From positions 434,001-498,000 of the forward strand of contig JAMSLZ010000014.1 of assembly GCA_026027325.1 (NCBI GenBank): a DNA stretch of 64,000 bases. Direction: 5' to 3'. The stretch is from Actinomucor elegans. Lineage: Eukaryota > Mucoromycota > Mucoromycetes > Mucorales > Mucoraceae. Shown piece by piece: positions 47,318-59,790 of the stretch. The position numbers and the translations under genes are program-made. How positions within the stretch are numbered: the stretch's first letter is position 1; each line of letters opens with the position of its first letter. The notes under the pieces were generated by a model. That model ran no database searches and was not told where the DNA came from. It was given only the letters and a program-made list of their open reading frames with translations.

Positions 47318-50300
47318 ATGAAGAAGAAGAGTATCACAAAACTTTTAATTTTCGTTAGCTTTTTAACCTTGAGCAACGCGCAACAACAGCAACAGCAACA
47401 GAATGATATCGGGTTTATCGACTACACACCTAAATTAATATCGCCGTTTATGGTACAAGACAAGGAAAAGGAATGTCCACCTTGTTTTAATTGTATGCTG
47501 CCCGGTTTCGAATGTCTTCATTTCGCTAATTGTTCAGAATACGATGGCAAATGTAACTGTCCACCTGGATTCGGCGGCAATGATTGTAAACAGCCACGTA
47601 AGCACTATCTCCAAACTCCCCTCCCCTAACAGTGGGCATACCTAATTGATTTTGTTAGTTTGTGGTGGACTAAATGACGCTAGAAACCGTTATCCTCGAG
47701 AAAACGGTACAACCTGTGATTGCCCCGAGGGCTGGGAAGGCATTAACTGTAACGGTAAGAACTGAAACAGAAATACACTTGCCTATAGGTAGTAACCCCG
47801 ATATCATGCAGTTTGTACAAGTGATTCTGTATGTGATTCCTTGGTACCCACAGGTCAAAACGGTACTTGTTATCGAGGTGGTCTTGCAGTATTTGAGAAC
47901 CATCAGATGTGCAATGTGACAAGTAAAAAAGTGAAACATGCTTGATAGCAGTATTCTTTATTTACCTGTCTGTGTTGTTAGATCGAAAAATTCTGGATCA
48001 ACTAAAGGATCAAGTGCCTCAAGTCACATTTTCATGTAATAGAAAGGATTCTACTTGCGATTTCCAGTGTAAGTTTATGACAAATACGGATTATAGATGC
48101 ATATATTAAGTGCTGCTCTCTCTCTCTCTTTTTTTTTTTTTTTTTTTTTTTTTAGTCTGGGTCGATCAAATCGAGTCTTTCTACTGTCATTTGGATAAAT
48201 GTGCTTTTGATCAGAGTAAGCATCTAAGTATTTGATTAACCAACTCTTATTGACCCTATTGTATAGCTCATGAATATGATAGAAATACGACCAAATATAC
48301 CTGTGATACTATTGACTGTCGATGTATCAAGGATGAGATGCTGTGCGGCAAAGATGGATCCATTGGTAAGTAGATGAGAAGAAATTCCTATCCATGATGC
48401 TTAGACCATCTACAGACTTGACAGACCTACTTAAGGATGAAATCCAAGGCCCTGCAACTTTCAAATGTAATGGAAAAGACTGTGCATTTTCAGAACCTGC
48501 CATGGATGACTTGATATCTGCTGTGTTTGGTGATGATTCCATCTTTTTAAGCTGTAACTCAGGCGAATGCCTTCACTATACAATGGTACCTGGCTTTGAG
48601 CGGGGAGAACGTCCCATCAATTGGATCATGATTGGCAGCGGCCTTGGTGGAGTTGCTGGATTTTTGATTGCCGTATCAGCTACTGTGACCTATCTTGCTA
48701 AAGGGTCCACTAAGCACCCTACAATTCAATTAGCTGATGATGAAAATGGCAAGCTCATGTCTGAACATACGCCTGTTGATTTTACCTTTGATAATATTGG
48801 CTATACACTCCCTAATGCAAAGCATCCCTTGTTGGTGAATGCAACAGGAAGAGTGAAATCTGGAGAAGTATTGGCTATCATGGGTCCTTCTGGCGCAGGA
48901 AAGACAACTTTATTAGACATTCTGGCCAATCGTACTAAGAAGGGTCAAGTGACAGGCAATTTGTATGTTAATGGTCGACAAATACCTCGCGAAGAATATG
49001 CTAGCATCATTGGCTATGTTGATCAAGAGGATACCATGATTCCTACATTGACTGTATATGAAACTATTCTTTATTCTGCTTTACTACGCTTACCGCAGTC
49101 CATGAGTACCGCAGCCAAGCAATACAGGGTAATGGAGGTGATGCAAGAGTTGAACATTGACAGTATTAAGGATAGTAGAATTGGCCAGGCAGACAATCGA
49201 TCCATTAGTGGTGGCGAAAGAAGAAGAGTAGCTATTGCTTGTGAACTAGTGACTTCTCCTTCTATTTTGTTCCTTGATGAACCCACCAGCGGCCTTGATG
49301 CTTATAACGCATTCAACGTCATTGAGTGCTTGGTAACTTTGGCTCGCAATTACAAGCGCACGGTTGTTTTCACTATCCACCAGCCACGTTCCAATATTGT
49401 AACACTGTTCGATCATCTTGTGTTATTGGCAAAAGGACGAACCATTTACTCTGGCCCTCAATCAAAAACCCAAACTTACTTTGGTGAAATTGGCTATCGT
49501 TGTCCACCCGGTTTTAATATTGCAGATTATTTGATTGATTTGACGATGGGTGCTATCAAGCATGATGATGAACTGAATGCCGAGGTTGATATTGTGGTTG
49601 AAGATGCTGCTACAACCTCTGAAGATGATGGTTTGACTCCTCATTTGAGAAAACTAAGCCAGGAATATGAAAAAAGCACTGTTCGTGTGGAATTACGCGA
49701 GGAAATCACACAGATGTTGGCCAATAGTAATAATAACAGTGAAAGTAGCGAGATCTCATCTGGGGGCACTACTGCCGTGATATCTTCACCTAAACGGCCT
49801 GGAGCTTGGACCCAATTCTGTATCTTATCAAACCGTACTTTTAAGAACTTGTATCGTAATCCTATGCTCATGTTTGCACATTATGCTATTGCAGTTGTAC
49901 TTGCGCTGGTATGTGGTGGATTATTCTATCAAGTGTCCAATACCATTGCTGGATTCCAGAACAGAATGGGTTTGTTCTTCTTCTACGAAGCATTACTTGG
50001 CTTCATGTGCTTGACTTCGCTACAGGTATTCTCTACCGAACGTATCTTGTTTATTCGTGAACGGGCCAATGGATATTATTCTCCCGGTACCTATTTCTTT
50101 GCCAAAATCTTGTTTGATATCATCCCTCTTCGTGTTGTTCCTCCGCTCATGATGGGCTTGATCTCTTATTACATGGTCGGCCTCGTGGAAGGTGTGGATG
50201 AGTTCCTCAAATTCTTGCTTGTCCTTGTGCTTTTTAATCTGACTGCCGCTGCGCTTTGTCTGGCAATTGGTGTTGTTTTCAAAAATTTGTCCATGGCTAA

Positions 50301-50691
50301 CCTTTTAAGTGTTTTGGTCATGTTGTTTTCCATGTTGTTTGCTGGTTTATTGCTCAACAAAGGTAATTACAATAACAAATCTCAGATATTGTTTACTTAC
50401 CATTAGATTGGATCTATAGATAGCATGTCCCCTTGGTTTGCTTGGCTCAAACACCTTTCTTTCTTTAACTACGGTCTTGAGGCACTATTAGTGAATGAGA
50501 TGCTCTATCTTCAACTTGTAGAAGTACGCTTTGGATTGAACATTGATGTACCCGGTGCAACTATCCTTTCTACATTTGGTTTCAATGCCAAGAACTATTG
50601 GCCTGATGTTATTCGACTCGCTTCCATGTTTACAGCTTTCATTGTTTTCGCCTTTATCTGGCTTGTCTTTGTAGTGAAGGAAAAGCGATAA
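47318..50691 (+). CDS. ADP1: ABCG-type ABC transporter, Adp1-like
   Basis: Eight exons: 47318-47597, 47659-47754, 47812-47922, 47982-48068, 48156-48215, 48267-48365, 48416-50362, 50420-50691; 983 aa. It starts with a signal peptide ([21 protein letters not shown]). About 290 residues of Cys-rich lumenal domain follow, with EGF-like pairs ([24 protein letters not shown]), then a transmembrane helix (~318-340). One ABC domain has Walker [10 protein letters not shown] (~400), signature SGGERRR (~507) and Walker [13 protein letters not shown]. The C-terminal six-helix ABC2 membrane domain includes the [23 protein letters not shown] block. Yeast Adp1 has the same order and size (1049 aa). Substrate unknown. 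Intron 5 has a 25-base T run before its acceptor. The lumenal module is split over six short exons, the rest over two. Confidence 0.92.
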
Positions 50692-50862
50692 TTGGTATAC
50701 CGTAGGAAAGAGTAATAAAAAAAAACGTATTTTTTAATAATGCAATATCAAAAGAGCCATGTGTAGTAGTTATGAGGATGCGCGTATGATAGTAAATAAT
50801 ATAAATGTGATGCTGATAAAGTGATAATGTATACTACTAATGGTGAATGGTGATATATAGGA

Positions 50863-52098
50863 TTAATCTGTGATACGAAGGTCTTGTTTGCGATCTTTGG
50901 CATAAACATCCTTGTATTTATCGAATATAGAACGAAGACCTGCGATATACTGTTCTTGCACTTGCAAAAGTTGTTCTTGTGTAGGTTCTGTTTGACCGTC
51001 CTCTAATTCTGGTACTGGGATTGGTTTACCAACTGCACAGATTTGATTAATAACTCATCAATTACCTATTAATCCATCGCACTTACCAACTGTTACAACT
51101 TCATGTCTGTAAGGAATGATTCCTACGTCGTCTATCAAAGACATTTAGATAAATGCTACTATCATGTATATGTGTAGATATACTTACAATTAAAAATGCC
51201 TCGAGCGTGAAACAAGGGCATGGTAAAGCCAAGCAAAGCTTGCATCTTTTTCTGATAGAAATAGGTCTTACTACCCTTTGTGTTATCCAGCTGGTCGTAC
51301 AGATCATTTTCGCCAAACGAAAACATGGGTACTAATGAAGCTTTTTGCTTGATTGCCAAACGAATGAATCCCAGACGCTTACGAAGAACGAGATCTGCTG
51401 TGCCTGGACGGGCATATAATGATTCTGCAGCTCCTCCTACAACAATGACAATGGATCTACCAGGCCCAGAAGATAAGATGGCTTCACAAGAACGGCGCGA
51501 GACTGCAGCAAGGCCCAATGCCATGATAAAATCGCGATAGAAAGGAATACGGAAATTGGAAGTGAGGGTTAGTAAAGAAGGCTTGATACCAGGAAATAAC
51601 TCAGAAAAGCCAGTGGCTTCGGTTGCGAAATTGGCAAAAGCACCAAATGAAATGATACCATGAGGATGGTAGGAGAACAAGTAATTTTTTGAGGGGTCAA
51701 GGTCATGTTCCTGTTCTCACTTGTTAGTACTAGTAGTTATATTTTAGTATAGCATTCCTTACCTTGACAAGTTTGACGGGAAAATAGCCAGCAAAATACT
51801 TCCATACCTTCCAACGACGTGCACTTTCGAAACGTCTACCTCCTGATTCAGGCGCTTTATCGGTATAGACAAAAGTGACATAGGCAATTAACAATGGCCA
51901 GAGAAATTTGTAAGTTGAAAAGACGATAAAAGCAGTAATGCAAAGGAAAACAAGACTAATCCAACTACAAACGGCCAGCATTTGTAATCGTCTTTGGATA
52001 GGAATACGCAAAGGAGCCCAGCGTACTGAAGGGTAATGTGGTTGCTTTTGTACAGTCTTAGGTTTAGTTTCTGTCACTATAGTTTCAGAAGAATTCAT
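50863..52098 (-). CDS. DGA1: Diacylglycerol O-acyltransferase type 2
   Basis: Last step of triacylglycerol synthesis, at the ER and lipid droplets. Four exons (minus): 52098-51763, 51710-51188, 51131-51087 (45 nt), 51032-50863; 357 aa. The N-terminus has a basic segment then a hydrophobic hairpin (MLAVCSWISLVFLCITAFIVFSTYKFLW, ~40-70). Catalytic block YLFSYHPHGIISFGAF (HPHG, exon 2 start), SNFRIPFYRD, IVIVVGGAAESLYARPG, LVPMFSFGENDLYDQ, and exon 3-4 YRHEVVTVVGKPIPVP. Short, hydrophilic C-terminal helix. The ATG MNSSET is used because the frame above it has only a GTG. Convergent with ADP1 (171 bases between stop codons). Rab3GAP1 in this window also has lipid-droplet links, but the two genes are far apart. 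Confidence 0.95.
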
Positions 52099-53186
52099 TT
52101 TAATAAAGGATGATAAAAAAAAAAAATGAAAGAAGCGCGATAAAGTGGCTATTATAACCACGATTTAAGCATTTGTCACACCTTGGACTTCACATGCCTA
52201 TTTACTACACGTGTCGTAAACAGTCTTTTACTCATTATCACGGTTGATTTTCATAAAAATAGCGCGCCATCATCACACGAGGCAAAATTTAACTTCTGCA
52301 ATAGTGGCCATAGCATCTGCAACTAACAGTAATTTGGATTATCAGAATTTTTGAAGGTGGTTTCATAGTTTGAAACAGTATGATGTCCCTTTGTTTCGAT
52401 AAATGCGCCAAGATCTATAGACTATTGTCTGTAAAAAAAAGGGGGGGGGGAGAAACTTTTCAATGTAATAAATTTTTTTATGCATAATGATGATTATGTA
52501 AAAGACTAAAGTATTAAAAGAGTTTACGTAGTGTAGACTCTAATTGCATTTACCAAAAGAAAAGACTTTCTGAGTATACCTTTCCGGTTTGACTCCAGGT
52601 ACCACTTAACACTCCGGCATTTCCTGAAGTAAATTAACAAGGCTACAAAATTGTGAGGATCTTGACGCTTGATAATCACAGATATGCTGTGAAACACTTT
52701 ACCGCAAATTTATATTCTTGTTAATGCATACTTTCAGTGAGAAGAGTTTTTTTTTTTAGTTTGCGTGCATACACTGTACCCTTGATTTTGCGTTCATAAA
52801 AGTTAACAAAATAAAAGTTCTATTGATTCCAATAATGAAAGATGAATACTAAGGGCCCTTTATGTAGCTAATTCTGATCCAAAGAAGCTCTGGTAATCAA
52901 CTATCATTAAAAAAAATCCTTATCACATGCAGTTTATACTGAAAAAGGCTATACTAAGAGATTATATGCTTAAACAAAAGGTGAATGTGATTGGAAGACA
53001 TAATAGCTTACATCAAGATGGCCTGTATGATATATAAGGAATTAAGCATTGTTATTATTGGCCAACCTTGTAAATTGATTTGTACTATGGAATTTCTTAT
53101 CACGTCCGCTGTTATGTAAATGAAAATAGTCAAAAACGAAGGCCAAAAGATGTTTAAATTTTGTCTCCTTGATTAACTGAATTTTC

Positions 53187-53456
53187 ATGACTTATTTAAT
53201 TCTTGACGACGTCATAACCACAGTTTTGACTTTTAATGAAAGCACAAAGTGGTATGCCTTTGAATCCTGCAGAGAATTTAGGAAGATGTTCAGCGATAAA
53301 GCGTTTAAAAAGTATAAATATCAGCATCACAACGAATTGTATAATTTTGATTACACTGATCAAGCTAATACATTGGGAACGAACTACTTCTTACACTGTC
53401 AAACTTGCTTTATAAATAGGAAATATGAAATATGTGGAAATCAATTAAATGAGTGA
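53187..53456 (+). CDS. Short unassigned ORF, doubtful
   Basis: ATG-initiated 89-codon frame, Tyr/Phe/Asn/Lys-rich as expected from AT-rich DNA, five Cys. No family recognised, no splice context. It could be chance. Confidence 0.18.
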   Translation: MTYLILDDVITTVLTFNESTKWYAFESCREFRKMFSDKAFKKYKYQHHNELYNFDYTDQANTLGTNYFLHCQTCFINRKYEICGNQLNE

Positions 53457-54255
53457 TCTCTTGACCTGAAAGATTTGCTTCAAAGAGTACAAATCGCCCA
53501 ATACCTTAAAGCATATTGTTAGCAGTAAGACAGACTGTAGTAAAGGCGGTAAGGTGTCAGCACGCCCAAAAAAAAGCTAGTGAAATACTGACCATGTTTA
53601 TCACAGATGCTAGTTTGAACAATAATACTGGAGATGTGCTATTACTAACTCTTGCCACAGTATCCTCAATAAGCGCCATGGCCACAATACCAACCTTGGT
53701 GAACAAATATGATAAACAACACTAATTTAATCAAGTAATTGTACACATATGTCAATCAATGGATGGAGCCGTGGAAAAAAAAGCAAAAACCAATGGATCA
53801 TTGAACAGTTGAAGCTGAAGCAATCTTCTCTCCTTCACTGCAATCACAACTGTAGTGAAATAGTCACATAACTTATAAAAAAAGACTAAAGGCCTGTGCG
53901 TCCTAGCTGTAGCGCTTACATACTAAAATATCATTGATTGCCTTATACAGCGACACAGCCCTTAAACAGAGATATGTTTGTTGTATATATTCAGCATGAG
54001 CACAAGTAAATAGTCATCTGCCACAATCAACGAGTATAAGTACAAGCTAGAAAAACTATTAGAAACAAGAATTAATTTGAAGTCGAATAAAACATAATCG
54101 ATATTACCTGCTTTCATTATTAACTCTACTGTAACAATAACATAACGAAACGCAATACACTCAGTCATCATGACAACATCAGAGGCGTGAATAGCCACAT
54201 ACTTGAATGAAAATTAGCCATTTCGTCAAAACGACTATTTAATGGTAATGTTATT

Positions 54256-55269
54256 GAGTCAAGTTTCTGTGCCAATTTAGTATCATTGGTCTACCGGTTA
54301 CCTCACCGAGGAATGCTCTCTGATCGTCAATATTTTGAATTGGAAAAAATGACAGTACTACTGCTCAACAAATATTGGATGCACAAACTACATGTTAAGT
54401 TTGGCTGTGCTCAAATCTTAGCAGATTCAATCTTGATGAATCCTTTCTCGCGAATATGATAGAGACTTATAGCCAGACCAAATCAGTCGACATCCACCAA
54501 GAACTATCTACTTTGATTACTTCCTCAATTCTCACAACCACTCCAATGTATCCGAACTTCTGACTATCCAAAGTGCGAGGGATAGTTCCAAGTTGGCAAT
54601 TAGTACCTAATCATGTGATTGCCTCATCACGTCAATTGTTTGCGTCAATTGAAACGAAGAGCTAAAAGAAGGCCCTTTGTCTTTGTACTTTGTTGGATCA
54701 CCACAACACATCAAGGTTTTTATGGACTAAGGTAGCTAGACAAAAGTTAAGGATGTTGAGTCAAATGCATCAACACTATCAGTTGAATCATTTAATTTGG
54801 TTAGCCAAGCAAGACAGCTTTGATCGCATTTTCACTATTCAAGTACCTACTTCCTTTGCCGTACTTCAAACCTCTTTGCTTTGCCACAATGCTGACAGCC
54901 ATATACAACGTTTACCCGCTGCGATCAAGAAGGCGTGAAAAATCAATGGACAACGAGAACTCATTAGGGGTCGCTTCTAGGCTATTCCGGAGAATTACAT
55001 ACACCGTCATCAAGTTGCCTTCTGAAGCACGTATCGAAAAGGGCTTTGTTGTTTCTTTGCATGGCCAATACAACATTGATAACAAAATCAAGAACCTTTT
55101 TATTAACCTGATCGATCTGTTTGGCAACCGTACAGAAATACCCAGCATCGTAAACATGGGGTTGAACAACTGTGTCCTGAAAAATATGTCTACGACCATG
55201 CCATCGGATATCTTCAAAGCAAGTGAAATGACGGTCACCAATATTCAAAGACGATTGTATATATACTGA
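54256..55269 (+). pseudogene. Broken coding-like region, unassigned
   Basis: Three pieces in different frames look like protein: 54285-54466 (YFELEKMTVLLLNKYWMHK), 54430-54564 (FNLDESFLANMIETYSQ then KSVDIHQELSTLITSSIL, vaguely P450-like), and 54888-55269 (MLTAIYNVYPLRSRRREKSM..., ending RRLYIY). They are separated by stops and frame changes that I could not bridge with GT-AG introns. Base composition is less AT-rich than the flanks. The likeliest reading is a decayed gene or the remains of a mobile element. The last frame (127 codons) could instead be a short real gene. Confidence 0.35.
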
Positions 55270-55674
55270 TTCATATTACCTTATTGCTTTTCTTTTCATA
55301 TGATTCCTGTCTGTCATTCTTTTTTTTACATAATCATTCGGACTGTTATTCCTCCCCCTCCCTTCTTCTCCTTTATTTAACTTATTTTCATCCATCATCT
55401 TTTTAACTTGACTTCTATACTCACCATGTTTTTTATGATGTCCATTTAGTCATGAGTATACGTTTTATTAGCAGTGTATACATCCATAAATAAAAAAGTG
55501 CACTTCTCTTTTTTTTTTTCATCGCGTTGGTTCATGGGTTACTACTCTCTGCCGGAAGTACAAGAGATTATACGTCTTGGGCAATGGTATATGTGTTTTT
55601 TTCTAAGGATAAGCGAAGAATAATCTACTGATGACTTTGAATCAAAAATGTTCAATGTCAGTTATTGCTAGATA

Positions 55675-56049
55675 ATGACCAACATGACAAGAGTTTTTTT
55701 TTTATTAATGCTAGATACATTTTCTGTTACGTGCTACATAGGAAAACTATTCAAGCAATTTTCCCATTTGGAAGCAAAGTATCTGCAAAAGTCTCTCAAA
55801 TTATTAAAATGGGTGTGGTTGGACGCATTTTTAATTTGTAATGCCAATGTTCCTTCTTCCAATAGCTTTTCCCTTTTTAAATTGCTCTTGCAAATAGACC
55901 GAGAGGTGTACACAAACATATTCAAGTTTGTTGGTATATTTTTGAATATCATTGTGCGTGTGAATTGGCGTGCTGTCCATAATAATGCATATCAAAATGT
56001 CTATTGCAAATTGAAAAATTGCCTTGAGAAAAAAACCCCCATCCTTTGA
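55675..56049 (+). CDS. Unassigned 124-aa ORF, doubtful
   Basis: ATG-initiated frame of 124 codons, rich in Leu/Phe/Asn/Lys, with a possible hydrophobic segment (FVGIFLNIIVRV). No family recognised. Length is moderately above chance for this composition. No poly(A) or promoter features stand out. Confidence 0.28.
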   Translation: MTNMTRVFFLLMLDTFSVTCYIGKLFKQFSHLEAKYLQKSLKLLKWVWLDAFLICNANVPSSNSFSLFKLLLQIDREVYTNIFKFVGIFLNIIVRVNWRAVHNNAYQNVYCKLKNCLEKKTPIL

Positions 56050-56885
56050 TATTTTATTTCCCGCCCATTGACGTTGCGACTACTGCGATTTGATGAAATG
56101 ACTCCGAGAGTTTATCGGCTGACAGTTGAAATTACTGGTGCCGTGGTTCAATCGACTCGATTATTAGGGCGGTTCGGTGGGTGAATTGTGTAATACGGAT
56201 AAACAGGACCTGCCATCAGTACTTGTTTTTATTGGATGGGAAGATTATCCTTTACATCTTGCTATAATTAATGTCAGACCAGTCTTTACATAGAAATAAA
56301 ATAGAATTCAAGTACAAGTCTCGCCATACTGTACCGAGGAATTGAATCCATATATAAACAATAAATTTATGCTAATTACTAGATGTATTTGAGCGAGTCT
56401 CAAGGAGATATTAGGTACAGATTGACAGATGAACTGCTTCAGCTGTTTCAAACAGTTACACGGATTAAAACCTGATAATAAATAATAAGCCTATTTACTC
56501 TAATGAATAATATAAATAGGCAATGAAGATTAGTATAGATACATCTAAGGTTCAAAGCACGTCTACTGTTGATAAATAGAATTAATATGGTAATTAATTG
56601 TATAGGGATTAGCACCAGCAGATTCGAAAAAAGTCGGGAAAACCTATAGTAATACATATATCTGCGCCCTGGAAGTTTTTATTTACCTCGTGTTTACATC
56701 TTGCACTGTACAATGCTTCTATAAGCTTATAAATAATTGTATGTCCATATATAGGTAATATGTCTCTTTTCAAGCTTTTTTAAACATTGTACTACGCTTC
56801 TTTTGCTCCTATTCTCCATTTAAAAAAGATTGAGACAAGCTACCTTTAGGTTTTTGTTCTTCTCTTCTTCTTTTTAACATCTACA

Positions 56886-59005
56886 ATGAGACTCATTCAT
56901 ATCAGTACAGCCATCTTTACGGTGCTTTCAGTTGCTAGTCAATTGACTCAAGCAGCAACTACAGCTGCCAGCTGTGATCCAAACACCTGTAAACTTCCCA
57001 GCTGTCTCTGCCCATCCCTCACTCCTCCAGGTGGACTTGCTCCAAAGGATGTGCCTCAATTTGTTACTATTACATTCGATGATTCGATCCAAGCTCCACT
57101 CTTGGCTACTGCTCGTGACCTATTGAATGTCAAGTAAGTATACATTCTTATAAAAGCCAGCTAGTGTTTAGCTATCATACGATTGTTCTTGTAACTCAAT
57201 TACACCTTGTGTCCCCTTTTGCAATATCTTGTTTTTTTTTCTCACTCTTTTCCCTCGTTCTAGGAACCCAAATGCTTGTCCTGCAAAGGTAAGTTGCCTA
57301 CCATAATCAATTGATAGTAAGGCTAACATACTTCTTCAATAAGGGATCTTGGTATGTCTCTATGCTTTATACAAACTTTGCTTTGGTTCAACAATGGTAT
57401 GCTGAAGGAAATGAGGTAGCTGAGTAAGTAGTATATAGAACAATTGATTTGGTATTAATATTAACTTTTTTTTCTTACTAGTCATACGTTTACCCATGTT
57501 GGTAAGAATAGTACTAATAAAAACTACGTATATAATTACTCATCTGCTTTCTTGCATCATTATGTACAACAGGCAGTCCTTCTGCGCAGTAAGTTCTATA
57601 TATACACATAGATGCTAATTCTTGAAATAACTAACGTTAGTCGCGTGATTTAGAGAAATTGCTGCTGCTCGTGCCATGTTGAATCAATATGCAGGTATTC
57701 CTCTTGGCAAACTCAAGGGTTTCAGAGCTCCGTTCTGTAAGTACTTTTCTGCGCGTTCTCTTGGTGAAAGATAGCTTATTTGTTTCTTTAAACTAGTAAA
57801 CTATACTCAAGACACTCTGAGAGAGGTTGCGAAGCAAGGATTCTTGTATGATACTTCCTCTACTGGTGTCGTAGAAGACTGCTTCTGGTAAAATAATAGC
57901 ATATTATGCCAAAAAAAACCCTAATCACATATCCACACCTAGGCCATACACCTTGGATAATGGCTTAGCCAATGATTGTTGGAACAATGTTTGCGGTTCT
58001 GAGATGAAGCTTCCAGGTAAGAAAATGCTTCTAGATCTTTGACCTAAATGAAATCTGATTTTTTCTGGTTAGGCGTTTGGGAGATCCCCATGTATGCTGT
58101 GAATGACAATACTGGAACTGCACAATTGATGGATGTTTACCTGGCTGGAAGTCCATCTGATGTCACTGCATGGTCCAATGCCAACTTTGATAGACACTAT
58201 AATGGAAATCGTGCACCCTTTGGTATCTATGTGCATCCTAGTAAGCTCTTGATCCAGATTTGACAGATACTTGCTATTAGCTAACGCCTTTTTTTTAAAA
58301 AAAATAGCTCATTTAACCAATTATCCTAATCTTCCTGATACAAGCGCTCAAAAGCAAGCTGTTGTTAGCTTCATCCAGTCTCTTCAAGGCAAGCCTGATG
58401 TTTGGTTCGTTACTAACGAGCAACTCTTACAATGGGTAAGTTCATCAATATATTTATGATTGGCATTCAGACTGATTTTTTAATAGATGCAAAACCCTGT
58501 CCCTGCTAGTCAATTGGCCAACCAAGATTATATGAAGTGTACCTTACCTGACGTCGGTAAAGAAATCTGTAATGGCTTAGAAAACATTACCATTGCCAAC
58601 AATATTGTATCTGGCAATCTGTTAAACTCATGTAATTTCAATACTGCCAACTGGCACACTTGCTACAACTGTCCTTCATCAGAACCTACTCTCCAGAACC
58701 CTACACCAGATAGTGCGGTTGCAAGCACTGACCCAAAGTTCCGTCATCCTGTTCCCAAAGACTGTGATAGTATTTGGTGGGACCCTATTGCTGGTCAATG
58801 TTTGTGTACCACTGCTGCTTGTGCTTACAAGGATGAATCTTCTGTGCCTGTTAATACAAACTCGACTTCCAATAATGGTACCGCTCCATCTACAAATTCG
58901 ACTACACAACAATCCAGTACGGAGAAGAGTTCTGCTAATATCTTGACTATCACCACTTTTGGCATGAGCTTAGGTATAAGCATCGCTGCTATGATGCTTA
59001 TGTAA
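56886..59005 (+). CDS. GPI-type chitin deacetylase (polysaccharide deacetylase, CE4)
   Basis: Converts chitin to chitosan at the cell wall. Eleven exons: 56886-57133, 57264-57288 (25 nt), 57344-57423, 57482-57501 (20 nt), 57573-57588 (16 nt), 57654-57736, 57797-57887, 57943-58016, 58073-58240, 58308-58435, 58487-59005; 483 aa. Signal peptide MRLIHISTAIFTVLSVASQLTQA. NodB motifs: TITFDDS (~62-67, metal and base Asp; Ser where Gly is usual), DHTFTH (H119, H123, built across exons 3/4), GFRAPF. The LREVAKQGFLYDTSS and WEIPMY blocks follow. Cys-rich tail (CNFNTANWHTCYNC, CLCTTAAC), then Ser/Thr/Asn linker and hydrophobic end typical of a GPI attachment signal. The short early exons are unusual. 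Confidence 0.93.
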
Positions 59006-59359
59006 ACTCATGGGTTTATACAACTTTATGTTGATCATTCTTGTAAAAGTAACTAAACTATCAATGCTTTTTAGCACGATCCTTGTACTCGCTATTATTT
59101 AGCAGCATATCTATTGTATACGCAAATTATTTATAATAAATAAATCTTCTTTTTGATATCTAAAAGGTTTATCATCGATATGGTTGCCCCTTGGTCGGTT
59201 TACTGATAGAATTTGATTTGTTTCTACGAAAAACAAGTTTTTAACCAAAGCATTATAAGCTTTCAATTGTGTAAATTTTTCTTTAAGACATTTGTAAATG
59301 AATAAATAAGTGTAAGACGTAAGATCCAACAAATGAATTGAAGCATTATTAAGATTTCA

Positions 59360-59435
59360 TTAGATGCAGCAGATCATTTTGGAAATGAATTACTAATTAG
59401 ATGTGATAACTAATCGAAATCGGTCGAGACATCTA
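59360..59435 (+). repeat. Dispersed about 75-bp repeat, copy 9
   Basis: Reads TTAGATGCAGCAGATCATTT, TGGAAATGAATTACTAATTA, GATGTGATAACTAATCGAAA, TCGGTCGAGACATCTAC. Well preserved; closest to copy 3. Confidence 0.65.
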
Positions 59436-59540
59436 CTATTAATATACAAGTATAATTTACTTGATAATATATGCAATTCACTGGTTGTATCCATATATAA
59501 TATATTGAATTTGCCTAAGTTAAATGATAGTTTCAGTAAA

Positions 59541-59610
59541 TTTATCTGATCATTCTGAACGTGGACTGGCAGTCAGATTAAGTAACTAGCTAAGCTTGAT
59601 CGAGAGGCTT
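59541..59610 (+). repeat. Dispersed repeat, degenerate copy 10
   Basis: Reads CTGATCATTCTGAACGTGGA, CTGGCAGTCAGATTAAG, then GCTTGATCGAGAGGCTTG. Only parts align. Confidence 0.4.
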
Positions 59611-59703
59611 GTGGATTTATGGATCTGGCTTATGTGAAATACCGTGTGTAATCCAGTCAGTAATGTACTCTATAGTCTTTTATACCAGTGCAATAAAGAT
59701 GTT

Positions 59704-59790
59704 ATAGATGTAGTTGCTCACTCTAGGCACTTACGCTACCAATCATCACAAGCAATAATAAACTTGGATCAAACCGAGAGATCTTTCGAT
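59704..59790 (+). repeat. Dispersed repeat, degenerate copy 11
   Basis: Reads TAGATGTAGTTGCTCACTCT, CCAATCATCACAAG, TTGGATCAAACCGAGAGATC. Only parts align. Confidence 0.35.

Larger units (their letters stand above)
52099..56885. other. Long gene-poor spacer with degenerate coding-like stretch
   Basis: 4.8 kb. Left part is the DGA1 promoter and AT-rich DNA with an A8G10 tract ending at 52450. About 54240-55270 is less AT-rich and coding-like but broken (separate entry). Two further short frames (53187-53456, 55675-56049) are listed separately. The right end is the promoter of the chitin deacetylase gene. Confidence 0.5.

Noticed and set aside
52433..52450. A8G10 homopolymer junction
   Set aside because: Unusual in AT-rich DNA but explainable as slippage or assembly error; no further structure around it.
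54912..55248. Two minus-strand frames of 88 and 109 codons
   Set aside because: The region is open in several frames by chance of composition; neither shows a domain, and the plus-strand frame looks at least as good.
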